Source: JAJZAM01 sp027391075 (GTDB taxonomy: Bacteria > Actinomycetota > Acidimicrobiia > Acidimicrobiales > Palsa-688). From it: a stretch of 64,000 bases of DNA. Made by a program: the position numbers and the translations under genes. The notes under the pieces were generated by a model. That model was not told where the DNA came from. It saw only the letters and a program-made list of their open reading frames with translations, and did no database searches. The DNA lies in NCBI GenBank assembly GCA_027391075.1, contig DAHYHI010000005.1, positions 1 through 64,000 on the forward strand, given 5' to 3'. Below, in pieces: positions 1 through 6,793 of the stretch; the stretch's first letter is position 1; each line of letters opens with the position of its first letter.

Positions 1-237
1 GCCGGGCAAACGGAGTCGCGGAACTTGTGACACCCCCCTTAAGGTATCGACGGACCCTGACCCCTCTCTTGGACGAATGTCATGCATCGGCCGGGCCGCC
101 CGAGACGAGTTCGGCGGCCCAGACAGCCGGGGTGGTGCCGGACTGCCCTCCACGACCTGACATAGCAGGGCCAGGCAGGCGGTCGGGCACACCGTCGCAT
201 GACTGGGAGCACGTGGGGTGGATGCCTTCGGATGTCT
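1..237. other. window edge, no confident gene
   Basis: I see no supportable gene here. Reading + frame 1 from base 1 gives nine sense codons and then TGA at 28-30, which could be the last codons of a gene that lies outside the window, but nothing recognisable can be read from so few residues. The rest lies downstream of the 3' end of the minus-strand hydroxyacid dehydrogenase gene and has no clear terminator. Confidence 0.3.
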
Positions 238-1467
238 CTAGCGGGGACTGAGCCGCCGTAGTTGGGTTACATGGGCAGGTTCGAGTTCAGCGAGTGACGC
301 GACGCCGAGGAGCTTCATAGTACGCACGATCTGATCACAGATGATCTCGATGCTGCGCTCTACGCCCGCACGTCCGCCGGCCATCAGGCCGTACAGGTAG
401 GCGCGGCCGATCAGAGTGAACTTTGCGCCGAGGGCGATCGAGGCGATTATGTCGGCGCCTGCCATGATCCCCGTGTCGATCGCTATATCAATGTGGCCTC
501 CTACTTCGCGCACCACCTCCGGTAGCAGATGAAATGGCACCGGAGCCCGGTCAAGCTGGCGGCCTCCGTGGTTGGAGAGCACTATACCGTCGACTCCGAG
601 ATCGACGAGCTTCTTGGCGTCGGCGACGCTTTGGACACCTTTTACCACTAGCTTTCCTGGCCATATGGAGCGGATCACGTCGAGATCTTCGATGCTGATG
701 GTCGGGTCCATTGCGGAGTCGAGGAGCTCTCCGACCGTTCCGCCGGTGGATCGCAGCGACGCGAACTCGAGCCGCGGTGTCGTTAGGAAATCCCACCACC
801 ACGACGGCTTCGTGACAGTGTTGAGCACGGTTGCGGCTGTTAGCTGCGGTGGTATCGAGAAGCCGTTTCTTTTGTCGCGTAGTCGTGCGCCTGCGACGGG
901 CGTATCGACTGTGAACAGTAGTGTGTCGAAGCCGTTCGACGCTGCCCGCCGGGTCAGCTCGTAGGAGATCTCGCGTTTGCGCATCACGTAGAGCTGGAAC
1001 CAGTTGCGCCCGGCCGGGTTCGCCTTCTTCACGTCTTCTATGGACGTGGTGCCGAGAGTCGAAAGGCTGAAGGGGATACCCGCTGCTCCTGCGCTGGCTG
1101 CGCCTGCGGTCTCGCCCTCGCTGCGCATCAGGCGTGTGAAACCGATAGGGGCTATGGCGAAGGGCCAAGCGGAGGGCCCGCCGAAGATCTCACATGACGT
1201 ATCCACGTCACTTGAGCCGCGGAGGATTTGTGGATGGAACTCGATGTCGCGGAAAGCTTGACGAGCCCTTCCTAAAGAGATCTCTTCCTCGGCTGCGCCG
1301 TCGGTGTAGTCGAATGGGGCCTTAGGGGTGCGGCGTTTCGCAAGTGTTCTCAGATCCTGGATACTTAGGGCTCTTCGAAGCTTCCGCTTCGTCGAGTCAA
1401 ACTCGGACGTCTGGAACTTAACAAGGTCAAAGATCTCTGCCGGCTTGGGGAACTGTCGCGTAACCAA
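238..1467 (-). CDS. FMN-dependent alpha-hydroxy-acid dehydrogenase (L-lactate dehydrogenase-like)
   Basis: The 409-residue protein is a TIM-barrel flavoenzyme of the LldD/glycolate oxidase family, which oxidises an L-2-hydroxyacid such as lactate to the ketoacid using FMN. Visible signatures are the N-terminal APFDYTDGAAEEE block, the APIGFTRLMRSEGE flavin loop, WFQLYVMRKRE, the catalytic SNHGGRQLD block near residue 300 (His base plus substrate-binding Arg) and the phosphate-binding DTGIMAGADIIASIALGA. The last is a little divergent from the usual DGGVRRGTDV form. The start chosen is TTG at 1467; no good ribosome site is evident, so the exact start is uncertain. It is monocistronic here and beside accessory DNA. 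The substrate cannot be fixed from sequence; L-lactate is the default guess. Confidence 0.88.
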   Translation of the reverse strand: MVTRQFPKPAEIFDLVKFQTSEFDSTKRKLRRALSIQDLRTLAKRRTPKAPFDYTDGAAEEEISLGRARQAFRDIEFHPQILRGSSDVDTSCEIFGGPSAWPFAIAPIGFTRLMRSEGETAGAASAGAAGIPFSLSTLGTTSIEDVKKANPAGRNWFQLYVMRKREISYELTRRAASNGFDTLLFTVDTPVAGARLRDKRNGFSIPPQLTAATVLNTVTKPSWWWDFLTTPRLEFASLRSTGGTVGELLDSAMDPTISIEDLDVIRSIWPGKLVVKGVQSVADAKKLVDLGVDGIVLSNHGGRQLDRAPVPFHLLPEVVREVGGHIDIAIDTGIMAGADIIASIALGAKFTLIGRAYLYGLMAGGRAGVERSIEIICDQIVRTMKLLGVASLAELEPAHVTQLRRLSPR

Positions 1468-1539
1468 AATGTGCTCCGATCGGATCGGGATATCAGCCTA
1501 CGACAAGGTGGCCGACATGCCACCATCGGCGAAGGAGCC

Positions 1540-1674
1540 ATGGCCGGTAAACCACTCCAGACAGGCGATCTCTTCGGCCCCGTCGGTGCGGTGACCATCG
1601 TCGCCAGTCTGGTCGCGCAGGCAACCTTCCTTCTCGCGCTGCAGCTGTCGGAGCCACGTGCATCGGGCTATTAG
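1540..1674 (+). CDS. possible small membrane protein (44 aa)
   Basis: An ATG at 1540 is preceded by a good Shine-Dalgarno-like GAAGGAG (1531-1537). It opens a 44-codon frame with one hydrophobic stretch of about 20 residues (roughly residues 14-36, GAVTIVASLVAQATFLLALQ). It is divergent from the hydroxyacid dehydrogenase gene. No family is recognised. Support is limited to the ribosome site and the membrane segment, so it may be a remnant rather than a working gene. Confidence 0.35.
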   Translation: MAGKPLQTGDLFGPVGAVTIVASLVAQATFLLALQLSEPRASGY

Positions 1675-2047
1675 CCCTGCACTCGAGCAACAAACCGCTG
1701 CACACTCCGAAATGCCAACCCGAGACTGTCGTCGGCACTCGGCTCAGAGCGGGGTATCCCCAGGCGCCCCTCTGTCCGCCGTCGACTACGACATCGTGTA
1801 GGTCGCGCACCGAGAGAAAGCTGTACTTATCCCACTTGTTCTCCTCCTCTCTCGGGACCCGGAGTGGAACGCTACGGGGCTTGGCGGTCACTGCGGGGTC
1901 ATCACGGCGGCCTGCACCGTGCTGGGTGGGACCTTCGCCGCGCTGGCCCAGCAAAGGACCGCTAACACCGCCGAGATCGGTCTAGCGGTCGCACGGGGAA
2001 GATCGAGCTGGTCCGATCAGGCGGGGCCGGTCAGCCCCCACAGTTAG
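1675..2047. other. gene-poor stretch with possible decayed coding sequence
   Basis: No confident gene. On the + strand a frame open through about 1818-2047 reads as a hydrophobic then Ala/Gly-rich peptide (LIPLVLLLSRD, then VITAACTVLGGTFAALAQQR) but has no ATG, GTG or TTG at its beginning. It may be the 3' remnant of a small membrane protein gene. It borders the vapBC promoter. Confidence 0.3.
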
Positions 2048-2063
2048 GCGTATAGTGATACGC
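2048..2063 (+). promoter_or_regulatory. vapBC promoter -10 inside a palindromic operator
   Basis: GCGTAT (2048-2053) and ATACGC (2058-2063) form a perfect 6-bp inverted repeat with spacer AGTG. The repeat contains a -10-like TATAGT (2051-2056) placed 7 nt before the ATG at 2064. This fits a leaderless transcript and autorepression by the ribbon-helix-helix antitoxin. Inference from position and symmetry. Confidence 0.55.
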
Positions 2064-2318
2064 ATGCCGCGCCTGCAGGTGTACCTTCCAGACGAGCTTT
2101 ACCGGGCCGTCAAAGAGCGCCGACTACCTGCCTCAGAGCTCCTGCAAGGCGCCGTTCGTGAGGAGATGCGACGTCAGGAGCTCCTCGAGGAGGCGGATCG
2201 ATATCTCGCCGAACTCGTCGAAGAGGTGGGAGAGCCTTCCCCGGCGTCAGTGGCCAGAGCCGAAGAGCTGGCAGGGCGGTTGCGACGGGAGAGCACGCGG
2301 GCTCCCAAGGCGAGCTGA
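2064..2318 (+). CDS. vapB: VapB-like ribbon-helix-helix antitoxin
   Basis: An 84-residue antitoxin of the CopG/RHH type. The N-terminal strand and helices (RLQVYLPDELYRAVKERRLP, then ASELLQGAVREEMRR) form the DNA-binding dimer. The acidic, helical C-terminal half (EEADRYLAELVEEVGEP) is the part expected to wrap around the toxin. I prefer ATG 2064 over the in-frame GTG at 2055 because 2055 lies inside the -10 box and palindrome. The next gene, a PIN-domain toxin, begins 2 nt after the stop, so the pair is a classical VapBC module. Known role of the family: neutralises VapC and represses its own promoter. Confidence 0.82.
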   Translation: MPRLQVYLPDELYRAVKERRLPASELLQGAVREEMRRQELLEEADRYLAELVEEVGEPSPASVARAEELAGRLRRESTRAPKAS

Positions 2319-2320
2319 CC

Positions 2321-2701
2321 GTGCTCGTCCTGGACTCCGGCGGGGTCAGCTTTCTCGCCAAGCGGAACCAGGATGTGGCGGCCGCCATCCGTGCACTCAT
2401 CCGCGACGGCTATTGGCCTCCGCTCGTCCCCTCCGTCGTGCTCGTTGAAGTCACAACGGGACGTCAGAAGGCAGATGCGACGGTGAACCGGCTCCTCAAG
2501 ACTTGTGATATCAGCGAGGATCTGTCAGCGTCGGTTGCTCGTCGCGCGGGTGAGCTGCGATACCTAGCCCGACGGGGCTCTGCTGTGGATGCGGTCGTGG
2601 TAGCTAGTGCCGAGCCGGGCGGGGTGGTGCTCAGTGGCGACGTCGGGGACCTCACTGCGCTCGCCTCTCACGCTAACGCCGTCCGAATCGAGCGCGTCTG
2701 A
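2321..2701 (+). CDS. vapC: VapC-like PIN-domain ribonuclease toxin
   Basis: A 126-residue PIN-domain protein, the usual size for VapC. The expected acidic metal-binding residues are visible: D5 (LVLDSGG), E43 (VVLVEVTTG), D90 (SAVDAVVVA) and D107 (LSGDVGDL). PIN toxins cut tRNA or rRNA in a Mg-dependent reaction; the target here is unknown. GTG start at 2321, 2 nt downstream of vapB. The reading frame and active-site acids are intact, so it is presumably functional. It ends 74 bp before the first dif-like site. Confidence 0.83.
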   Translation: MLVLDSGGVSFLAKRNQDVAAAIRALIRDGYWPPLVPSVVLVEVTTGRQKADATVNRLLKTCDISEDLSASVARRAGELRYLARRGSAVDAVVVASAEPGGVVLSGDVGDLTALASHANAVRIERV

Positions 2702-2738
2702 GTCTTCCCACTCTGGTGGAACCCGAGTGGCGTCTATG

Positions 2739-2803
2739 TCGAGACATGCCGCTTCGAGACTCCCCCCGGCAGGATAGTCTCGATAACCCACATTATCGAG
2801 ACT
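2739..2803. repeat. cluster of four TCGAGAC half-sites
   Basis: The heptamer TCGAGAC occurs at 2739-2745 and 2754-2760, then inverted at 2777-2783 and direct at 2796-2802. The last two belong to the arms of the dif-like palindrome. The first two look like extra half-sites in the same orientation, 15 bp apart, just upstream. They could be accessory binding sites of the recombinase; this is inference. Confidence 0.5.
2776..2803. other. dif-like tyrosine recombinase site 1 (perfect palindromic arms)
   Basis: Left arm AGTCTCGATAA (2776-2786), 6-bp spacer CCCACA (2787-2792), right arm TTATCGAGACT (2793-2803). The arms are exact reverse complements, and the 11-6-11 layout with inner ATAA/TTAT edges is that of Xer/dif sites. 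Outer flanks GGAT (2772-2775) and ATCC (2805-2808) extend the symmetry apart from one unpaired A. A rho-independent terminator is a weaker explanation, because the stem is AT-rich and no U run follows. A diverged copy lies at 3940-3967 next to a recombinase gene. Confidence 0.65.
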
Positions 2804-2926
2804 AATCCTTGAAAGCTCCGCGCCGCTTACCGACACGCTGGTAGCTGCCATTTCTATCCTCCGTTGCCCTACTACCCCGAGACCCTGACGCCACTGGGTC
2901 CATTCCGAAACGGCGAGCAGATCTCT

Positions 2927-2963
2927 GCCTAGCCCAATGAGATTCGTTTGGCGTGGGCTAGGC
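2927..2963 (+). promoter_or_regulatory. palindromic operator and promoter of the Xre/RES module
   Basis: GCCTAGCCCA (2927-2936) and TGGGCTAGGC (2954-2963) form a perfect 10-bp inverted repeat with a 17-nt spacer, directly upstream of the Xre start at 2971. The right arm contains a TANNNT -10 element (TAGGCT, 2959-2964), 6 nt before the ATG, suggesting leaderless transcription. Xre-type antitoxins of this family repress their own promoters through inverted repeats, so this is the likely operator. Confidence 0.6.
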
Positions 2964-2970
2964 TGTTTGT

Positions 2971-3357
2971 ATGCCAGTCCTTGCCGCTAGGACCGCCACC
3001 GAACCCAAGGTTCGCTTCGAAGGGTTCAACGCAGGTATCGAAGCAAAAATTGACCGGCTAGTGGCCGTGTACGGCGTGAACGGACTCGCCTCTCTGCTCG
3101 GCGTTTCCGCGTCCCAGCCCACCCGGTGGCGCCAGCGCAAGGAACGCCCAGGCGAAACGGCGACGGGGCGGCTATTGGCCTTGGAGTACCTGACGTCGCG
3201 GCTCGCTGAGGTGTTCGCTGCTCGCCAGGCCCAGGCCTGGCTGACCAGCCCCAATCCCTATCTGGGGGGGTCGACTCCCGCCCAAGTTTTCACCGACTTC
3301 GGCGGCCCGGCTGTCGAGGTGGCTATCTCCGCCGTCGAAGTCGGAGCCGCTGTATAG
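2971..3357 (+). CDS. Xre/MbcA/ParS-type antitoxin (DUF2384-like)
   Basis: A 128-residue protein of the antitoxin family that partners RES toxins. An N-terminal helix-turn-helix (about residues 30-65, GLASLLGVSASQPTRWRQ) is followed by the toxin-binding C-terminal domain with the typical block WLTSPNPYLGGSTPAQVFTD (about 90-109). ATG at 2971 is supported by the -10 box 6 nt upstream. The RES gene starts 3 nt after its stop codon, so the two form one operon. Expected role: neutralise the toxin by covering its active site and repress the shared promoter. Confidence 0.85.
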   Translation: MPVLAARTATEPKVRFEGFNAGIEAKIDRLVAVYGVNGLASLLGVSASQPTRWRQRKERPGETATGRLLALEYLTSRLAEVFAARQAQAWLTSPNPYLGGSTPAQVFTDFGGPAVEVAISAVEVGAAV

Positions 3358-3360
3358 CCG

Positions 3361-3918
3361 GTGCGCCTATACCGGGTTTGCCCAGTCGATCCCGCCGCAG
3401 CGAGAGGAAACCCGTATCATCCCGGGTTCGTCCCCCGGTCGACCGGACAGCACCGCGTCGACAACCCCGACCGCTACAACACGCTGTACCTGGCGGGCTC
3501 TCCCGCAGGGGCTATCGCAGAACGTTTCGGTGCTTTCGCCCACTGGGGCGACTGGCTGCTGGAACACCCGAGAGGGTTCACCGCCCGGCTGGTCACCTTC
3601 GACCTGTCCGACGACCGGCGCGTGCTCGACCTCGACAACCCTGACGAGCTAGCGGCCAGAATGCTGCGCCCGTCGCGGGTAGTAACCCGTGACCGGACCA
3701 CCACCCAGGCTTGGGCCGCACGCGTACACGACGAGGCTCGCTGGGTTGGGGTGTCATGCTGGTCGTTCTACAATCCGGACTGGACGGCCTGCGGGCTGTG
3801 GAGCCCGCCGGACGCGACCACCGTCGAGGGACTCGCAGTGGTGCACATCGAAACGTTGGACGGCGAGCATCCGGCCGTCGTCGAAGCTGGCCGCTCCCTC
3901 CTCCGGCGCTGGACGTGA
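3361..3918 (+). CDS. RES-domain toxin (NAD-degrading, MbcT-like)
   Basis: A 185-residue RES-domain protein. Family members such as MbcT and P. putida Res deplete cellular NAD+. The signature polar residues are visible in NPDRYNTLYLAGSPAGAIAE (R38 and E54) and in GVSCWSFYNPDW (Ser near 132-135). GTG start at 3361 just after the antitoxin stop. The frame is intact and of normal length. It ends 21 bp before the second dif-like site, so the toxin-antitoxin pair fills almost the whole interval between the two sites. Confidence 0.85.
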   Translation: MRLYRVCPVDPAAARGNPYHPGFVPRSTGQHRVDNPDRYNTLYLAGSPAGAIAERFGAFAHWGDWLLEHPRGFTARLVTFDLSDDRRVLDLDNPDELAARMLRPSRVVTRDRTTTQAWAARVHDEARWVGVSCWSFYNPDWTACGLWSPPDATTVEGLAVVHIETLDGEHPAVVEAGRSLLRRWT

Positions 3919-3939
3919 CCGGACGAGGCTTAGGTATCA

Positions 3940-3967
3940 CTTCTCGATAACGAGAATTATATAGACT
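3940..3967. other. dif-like tyrosine recombinase site 2 (diverged copy)
   Basis: Left arm CTTCTCGATAA (3940-3950), spacer CGAGAA (3951-3956), right arm TTATATAGACT (3957-3967). Each arm matches site 1 at 9 of 11 positions, with the same 11-6-11 spacing; only the spacer is unrelated. It lies 11 bp before the recombinase ATG and overlaps its likely -10 region (TATATAGACT), so binding could also control the gene. A smaller hairpin TCTCG-ATAA-CGAGA (3942-3955) is nested in it. Confidence 0.6.
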
Positions 3968-3978
3968 ATTGTGACGGG

Positions 3979-5031
3979 ATGGCCCCACCTCGACGGCTGT
4001 CCCCCGACGCATGCCTAGCGGAGATCGTGGACAGCTGGCTGTTCCATCTGGGCGCTACTAAGCCGTCACCGCGAACTCTCGCCGCTTATCGTGCAGACGT
4101 CGAGGGCGTCGCCCGACGCATCGACTCGGACGGCGCAGCCGTGTTGATCGTCGAGGACTTGACCAAGCGGGCTTTGCGAGCCGCTTTCGCTTCGTGGGCT
4201 GCCGACCACGCAGCGTCCTCGGTGTTACGCGCTCACTCAGCGTGGTCGTCACTGTTCGATTTTCTCGTCGCCGAGGATCTGGTCGATGGTAACCCGATGT
4301 CCGCAGTCGGCAAACCCCGCCTGGCCCCGTCTGCCCCCAAGGCCATCAAAGTCGACGACGCAGCCCGTCGCCTTCTCGCCGCAGCCTCCACAGCCGACAC
4401 CACCGCCAGGGACCCCTGGCCGGAGCGTGACACGGCACTCGTCGCTTTGTTCTTGGTGTCAGGTATCCGCGAAGGAGAAGCCGTCTCGCTCGGCATGGCA
4501 TCCATTGCCGGTCCGGTGGGCGCCCGGCACCTAGAAGTGACCGGTAAAGGCAACAAGACCCGCTCCATCCCCATCGACCCGACCCTCGAAGAAGTCCTCG
4601 CCGCCTACCAGACCAGCCGGGCCGTCCGTTTCCCCGGACATGACCTAGACCACCCGGCCACTCCCCTGCTCGTAGACACCCGAGGACGCCGCCTCGCCGC
4701 CCACCAGATCCGCTATCTCGTAGAACGCCTTTACACCAGAGCCGGCATCCGCTCACGGATACCCGCCGGGGCGATGGTCCACGCCCTGCGCCACAGTTTC
4801 GCCACAGACGCCCTCCAAGCTGGAGCGGACGTGGTAGAGCTCCAAGCCCTTCTCGGACACGCCTCCCTAGACACCACACGGCGCTACCTCGACGCCACCG
4901 GCGAAGGCCTCAGAGAAGTCATCAAAAGCCACCCAAGCCAAACCGCCCTGCGGGAATACACACGCAAACAACGAGTCGAAAGTGGAGGCTCACTAGAGCA
5001 ACGAAGCTTTGACCCTTCCTGCACGGCGTAG
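3979..5031 (+). CDS. tyrosine recombinase/integrase (XerC/D-like)
   Basis: A 350-residue site-specific recombinase. The N-terminal SAM-like core-binding domain spans about residues 10-105 and the catalytic domain about 120-310. All catalytic residues are visible: R164 (SGIREGEAVSL), K190 (VTGKGNKTR), H268 and R271 (HALRHSFAT), H294 (LLGHASLDTT) and nucleophile Y303 (TTRRYLDA). The C-terminal 45 residues past the Tyr are longer than in XerC/D. ATG at 3979 is used; GTG 3971 is an alternative. It lies directly behind a dif-like site and the Xre/RES cassette, so it is the obvious candidate for acting on those sites, though host XerC/D could do so instead. Confidence 0.9.
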   Translation: MAPPRRLSPDACLAEIVDSWLFHLGATKPSPRTLAAYRADVEGVARRIDSDGAAVLIVEDLTKRALRAAFASWAADHAASSVLRAHSAWSSLFDFLVAEDLVDGNPMSAVGKPRLAPSAPKAIKVDDAARRLLAAASTADTTARDPWPERDTALVALFLVSGIREGEAVSLGMASIAGPVGARHLEVTGKGNKTRSIPIDPTLEEVLAAYQTSRAVRFPGHDLDHPATPLLVDTRGRRLAAHQIRYLVERLYTRAGIRSRIPAGAMVHALRHSFATDALQAGADVVELQALLGHASLDTTRRYLDATGEGLREVIKSHPSQTALREYTRKQRVESGGSLEQRSFDPSCTA

Positions 5032-5506
5032 AGCATCGTCACCGCATCGGCGGGCTGCTTGGCTTCTACCCGAGTACATGTCGGGGCCGATCTGTCAGTT
5101 GCTGCCCGCTCTCGGAACCCAGAGACCGACGGTATCATCGGCAACGCCGGGATGCCGGCTGGCGTACTAAGCCAGGCACCGGTGAACCTCAGGGTGTCTC
5201 CACCGGCTGAGTCGGTGGAGACACCCTGGTCTCCTTGCAGATCTACTTGTGATTGTATGTGGTGTGGTTAACGCTGCCGGGACCGAGCTTCTCCCTAGAC
5301 ACAGCGGAGGCGTCGGTGATGGCACCCTCGTCGGCGGTGATACCCACCAGCATCGAGCCATCCCGGTAGGCAGGCGAAGACATGAATCGCCCCCGTCCCA
5401 GAGATTTTGCCGTGCTTCTCGCGAACCCTGATGTGGTCACTCCGTCCGGTTCGGCCTGGAACGCACACGCGGCGGCCCCGGGCGGCCAGGAAGTCCTGAC
5501 CCAGGA
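5032..5506. other. intergenic stretch between integrase and the class V aminotransferase-fold gene
   Basis: No confident gene. It holds a strong hairpin (5190-5228). A 48-codon + frame from ATG 5382 runs to 5528, into the 3' end of the minus-strand gene, but has no ribosome site. A minus-strand frame (5243-5440) has no recognisable relatives. Its composition is compatible with decayed mobile-element cargo. Confidence 0.35.
5189..5229 (+). terminator. strong GC-rich hairpin downstream of the integrase gene
   Basis: CAGGGTGTCTCCACC (5190-5204) pairs perfectly with GGTGGAGACACCCTG (5214-5228), extended by G5205-C5213 and closed by loop GCTGAGT. A 16-bp perfect stem about 160 bp after the integrase stop is likely to act as a bidirectional terminator. 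There is no T run, which is common for actinobacterial terminators. Confidence 0.55.
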
Positions 5507-6730
5507 TTATGGGGCCGTCGAGAAGTAAGCGTGTAGCCCATCTAGAAGGCGGGTCACGTCGTCAGAGTTGTTGTAAGGGGCGACGCCGATCCTCAAAGCG
5601 CCCGCGTCGCCCAACCCTAAACGGCGGGACGCTTCGTAGGCATAGAACGATCCGGCCGGGGCGTTCACGCCTCGCTCGCCGAGGAATTCACTGATGCGAT
5701 GGGTGTCGTGTCCGGCGAAGTCTGCGAGGACGGTCGGCGTGCGCCGCGCCGACCGAGAGAACACCTTGACGCCGGGGACCTCGGCCAGGCCGGTCTCGAT
5801 CGAGGCGCGCAAGGCGTCCTCGTGGCTTTCGATCGCTCTTAGCGCTCGCAGCAGACGCTCCCGTCGCGTGCCGGGCTCGGGCACGACGTCGGCGAGGAAG
5901 TCGACGGCAGCCGTCGTAGCGGCCAAGAGCTCGTAAGGCAGGGTTCCCAGTTCGAAACGCTCAGGAACGTCTTCGGTGGACGGCAGCAGCTTGTCGGGGT
6001 GCAGTACGTCGAGAAGGTCAGGCCGTCCGGCGACGACACCGCAGTGCGGCCCGAGAAACTTGTAGGGCGAGCAGGCGTAGAAGTCGGCTCCGATGTTGGT
6101 GACGTCCACGGCAGCGTGCGGCGTGAGGTGCACCCCATCGACGTAGAACCACGCCCCAGCGTCGTGGACTAGTCGGGCGATGGAGGCGAGGTCAGGTCGG
6201 GTTCCTATCAAGTTCGACGCGCCAGTCACCGCCACGAGCCGAGTTCGCTCCGACAGCAGCGCCACGAACGTGTCGGCGAGCAGTTCGCCGGTGGAGGGGT
6301 CGAAGTCCGCCCATCTGAGCGTCGCTCCGGTCTGCTCGGCGGCGATGACCCACGGTCGGATGTTGGCGTCGTGGTCAAGGCGGGTGACGATCACCTCGTC
6401 CCCTTTGCTCCACTCTTTGGCCATGGTCCTGGCGAGGTCGAACGTCAAAGCCGTCATGCTGCGTCCGAAGATGACCCCTCTGGCGTCGGCGCCCAGAAGA
6501 TCCGCTATCGCCATCCGAGCCGCCCGAACGACGCTGTCCGCGTTACGCTCGGCGGCCGTGCGCGTACCTCGGTTCGCCAGTGGAGAGCAAAGGGTGTCGT
6601 GAACGGCGTCGGCGACCACATCGGGGGTTTGAGTACCGCCCGGACCGTCGAAGTGAGCTGCACCGCGGGCGAGAGCGGGAAAGTGTGAACGGAGGCGCTC
6701 CACGTCGAAGCGGGGGCTGGTGTTGGACAC
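5507..6730 (-). CDS. cysteine desulfurase-like protein (class V aminotransferase fold)
   Basis: A 407-residue PLP-dependent protein resembling the cysteine-desulfurase-like family (TIGR01976 type). Visible are HFDGPGGTQTP near the N-terminus, TRLDHDANIRPW (about 117-127), the cofactor aspartate region FYVDGVHLTPH (195-205) and the Schiff-base lysine K224 in SPYKFLGPHCGV. The C-terminal loop that carries the catalytic Cys in true SufS/IscS is replaced by AGSFYAYEASRRLGLG without Cys, so desulfurase activity is doubtful. I chose GTG at 6730 because residues before it are low-complexity and would overlap the divergent lipoprotein gene. Role unknown. Confidence 0.82.
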   Translation of the reverse strand: MSNTSPRFDVERLRSHFPALARGAAHFDGPGGTQTPDVVADAVHDTLCSPLANRGTRTAAERNADSVVRAARMAIADLLGADARGVIFGRSMTALTFDLARTMAKEWSKGDEVIVTRLDHDANIRPWVIAAEQTGATLRWADFDPSTGELLADTFVALLSERTRLVAVTGASNLIGTRPDLASIARLVHDAGAWFYVDGVHLTPHAAVDVTNIGADFYACSPYKFLGPHCGVVAGRPDLLDVLHPDKLLPSTEDVPERFELGTLPYELLAATTAAVDFLADVVPEPGTRRERLLRALRAIESHEDALRASIETGLAEVPGVKVFSRSARRTPTVLADFAGHDTHRISEFLGERGVNAPAGSFYAYEASRRLGLGDAGALRIGVAPYNNSDDVTRLLDGLHAYFSTAP

Positions 6731-6793
6731 GACGAATCTTTCTAGTAGATCCGCCGGCCGCCGGCCCGTTGCTCTGGTAGGTTTGTTGCCCTG

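Noticed and set aside
238..1467. Assigning the first gene as the mycofactocin enzyme MftD
   Set aside because: It belongs to the same FMN superfamily but its N-terminus and flavin loops look like ordinary LldD-type dehydrogenases, and no mft genes are nearby.
2776..2803. Site 1 as a rho-independent terminator for vapC
   Set aside because: AT-rich inner stem, 6-nt spacer, no T run, and a diverged copy with identical spacing beside a recombinase make the recombination-site reading better, though a terminator role is not excluded.
2564..2851. Antisense reading frame over vapC and site 1 (95 codons, minus strand)
   Set aside because: It covers most of vapC and the palindrome, has no recognisable family and no ribosome site; better explained as a shadow frame.
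5243..5440. Minus-strand 65-codon frame in the gap after the integrase
   Set aside because: No family, no upstream signals; could be a remnant but cannot be supported as a gene.
5382..5528. Plus-strand 48-codon frame starting with ATG
   Set aside because: No ribosome site and runs into the 3' end of the opposite-strand gene; kept only as a remark in the intergenic entry.
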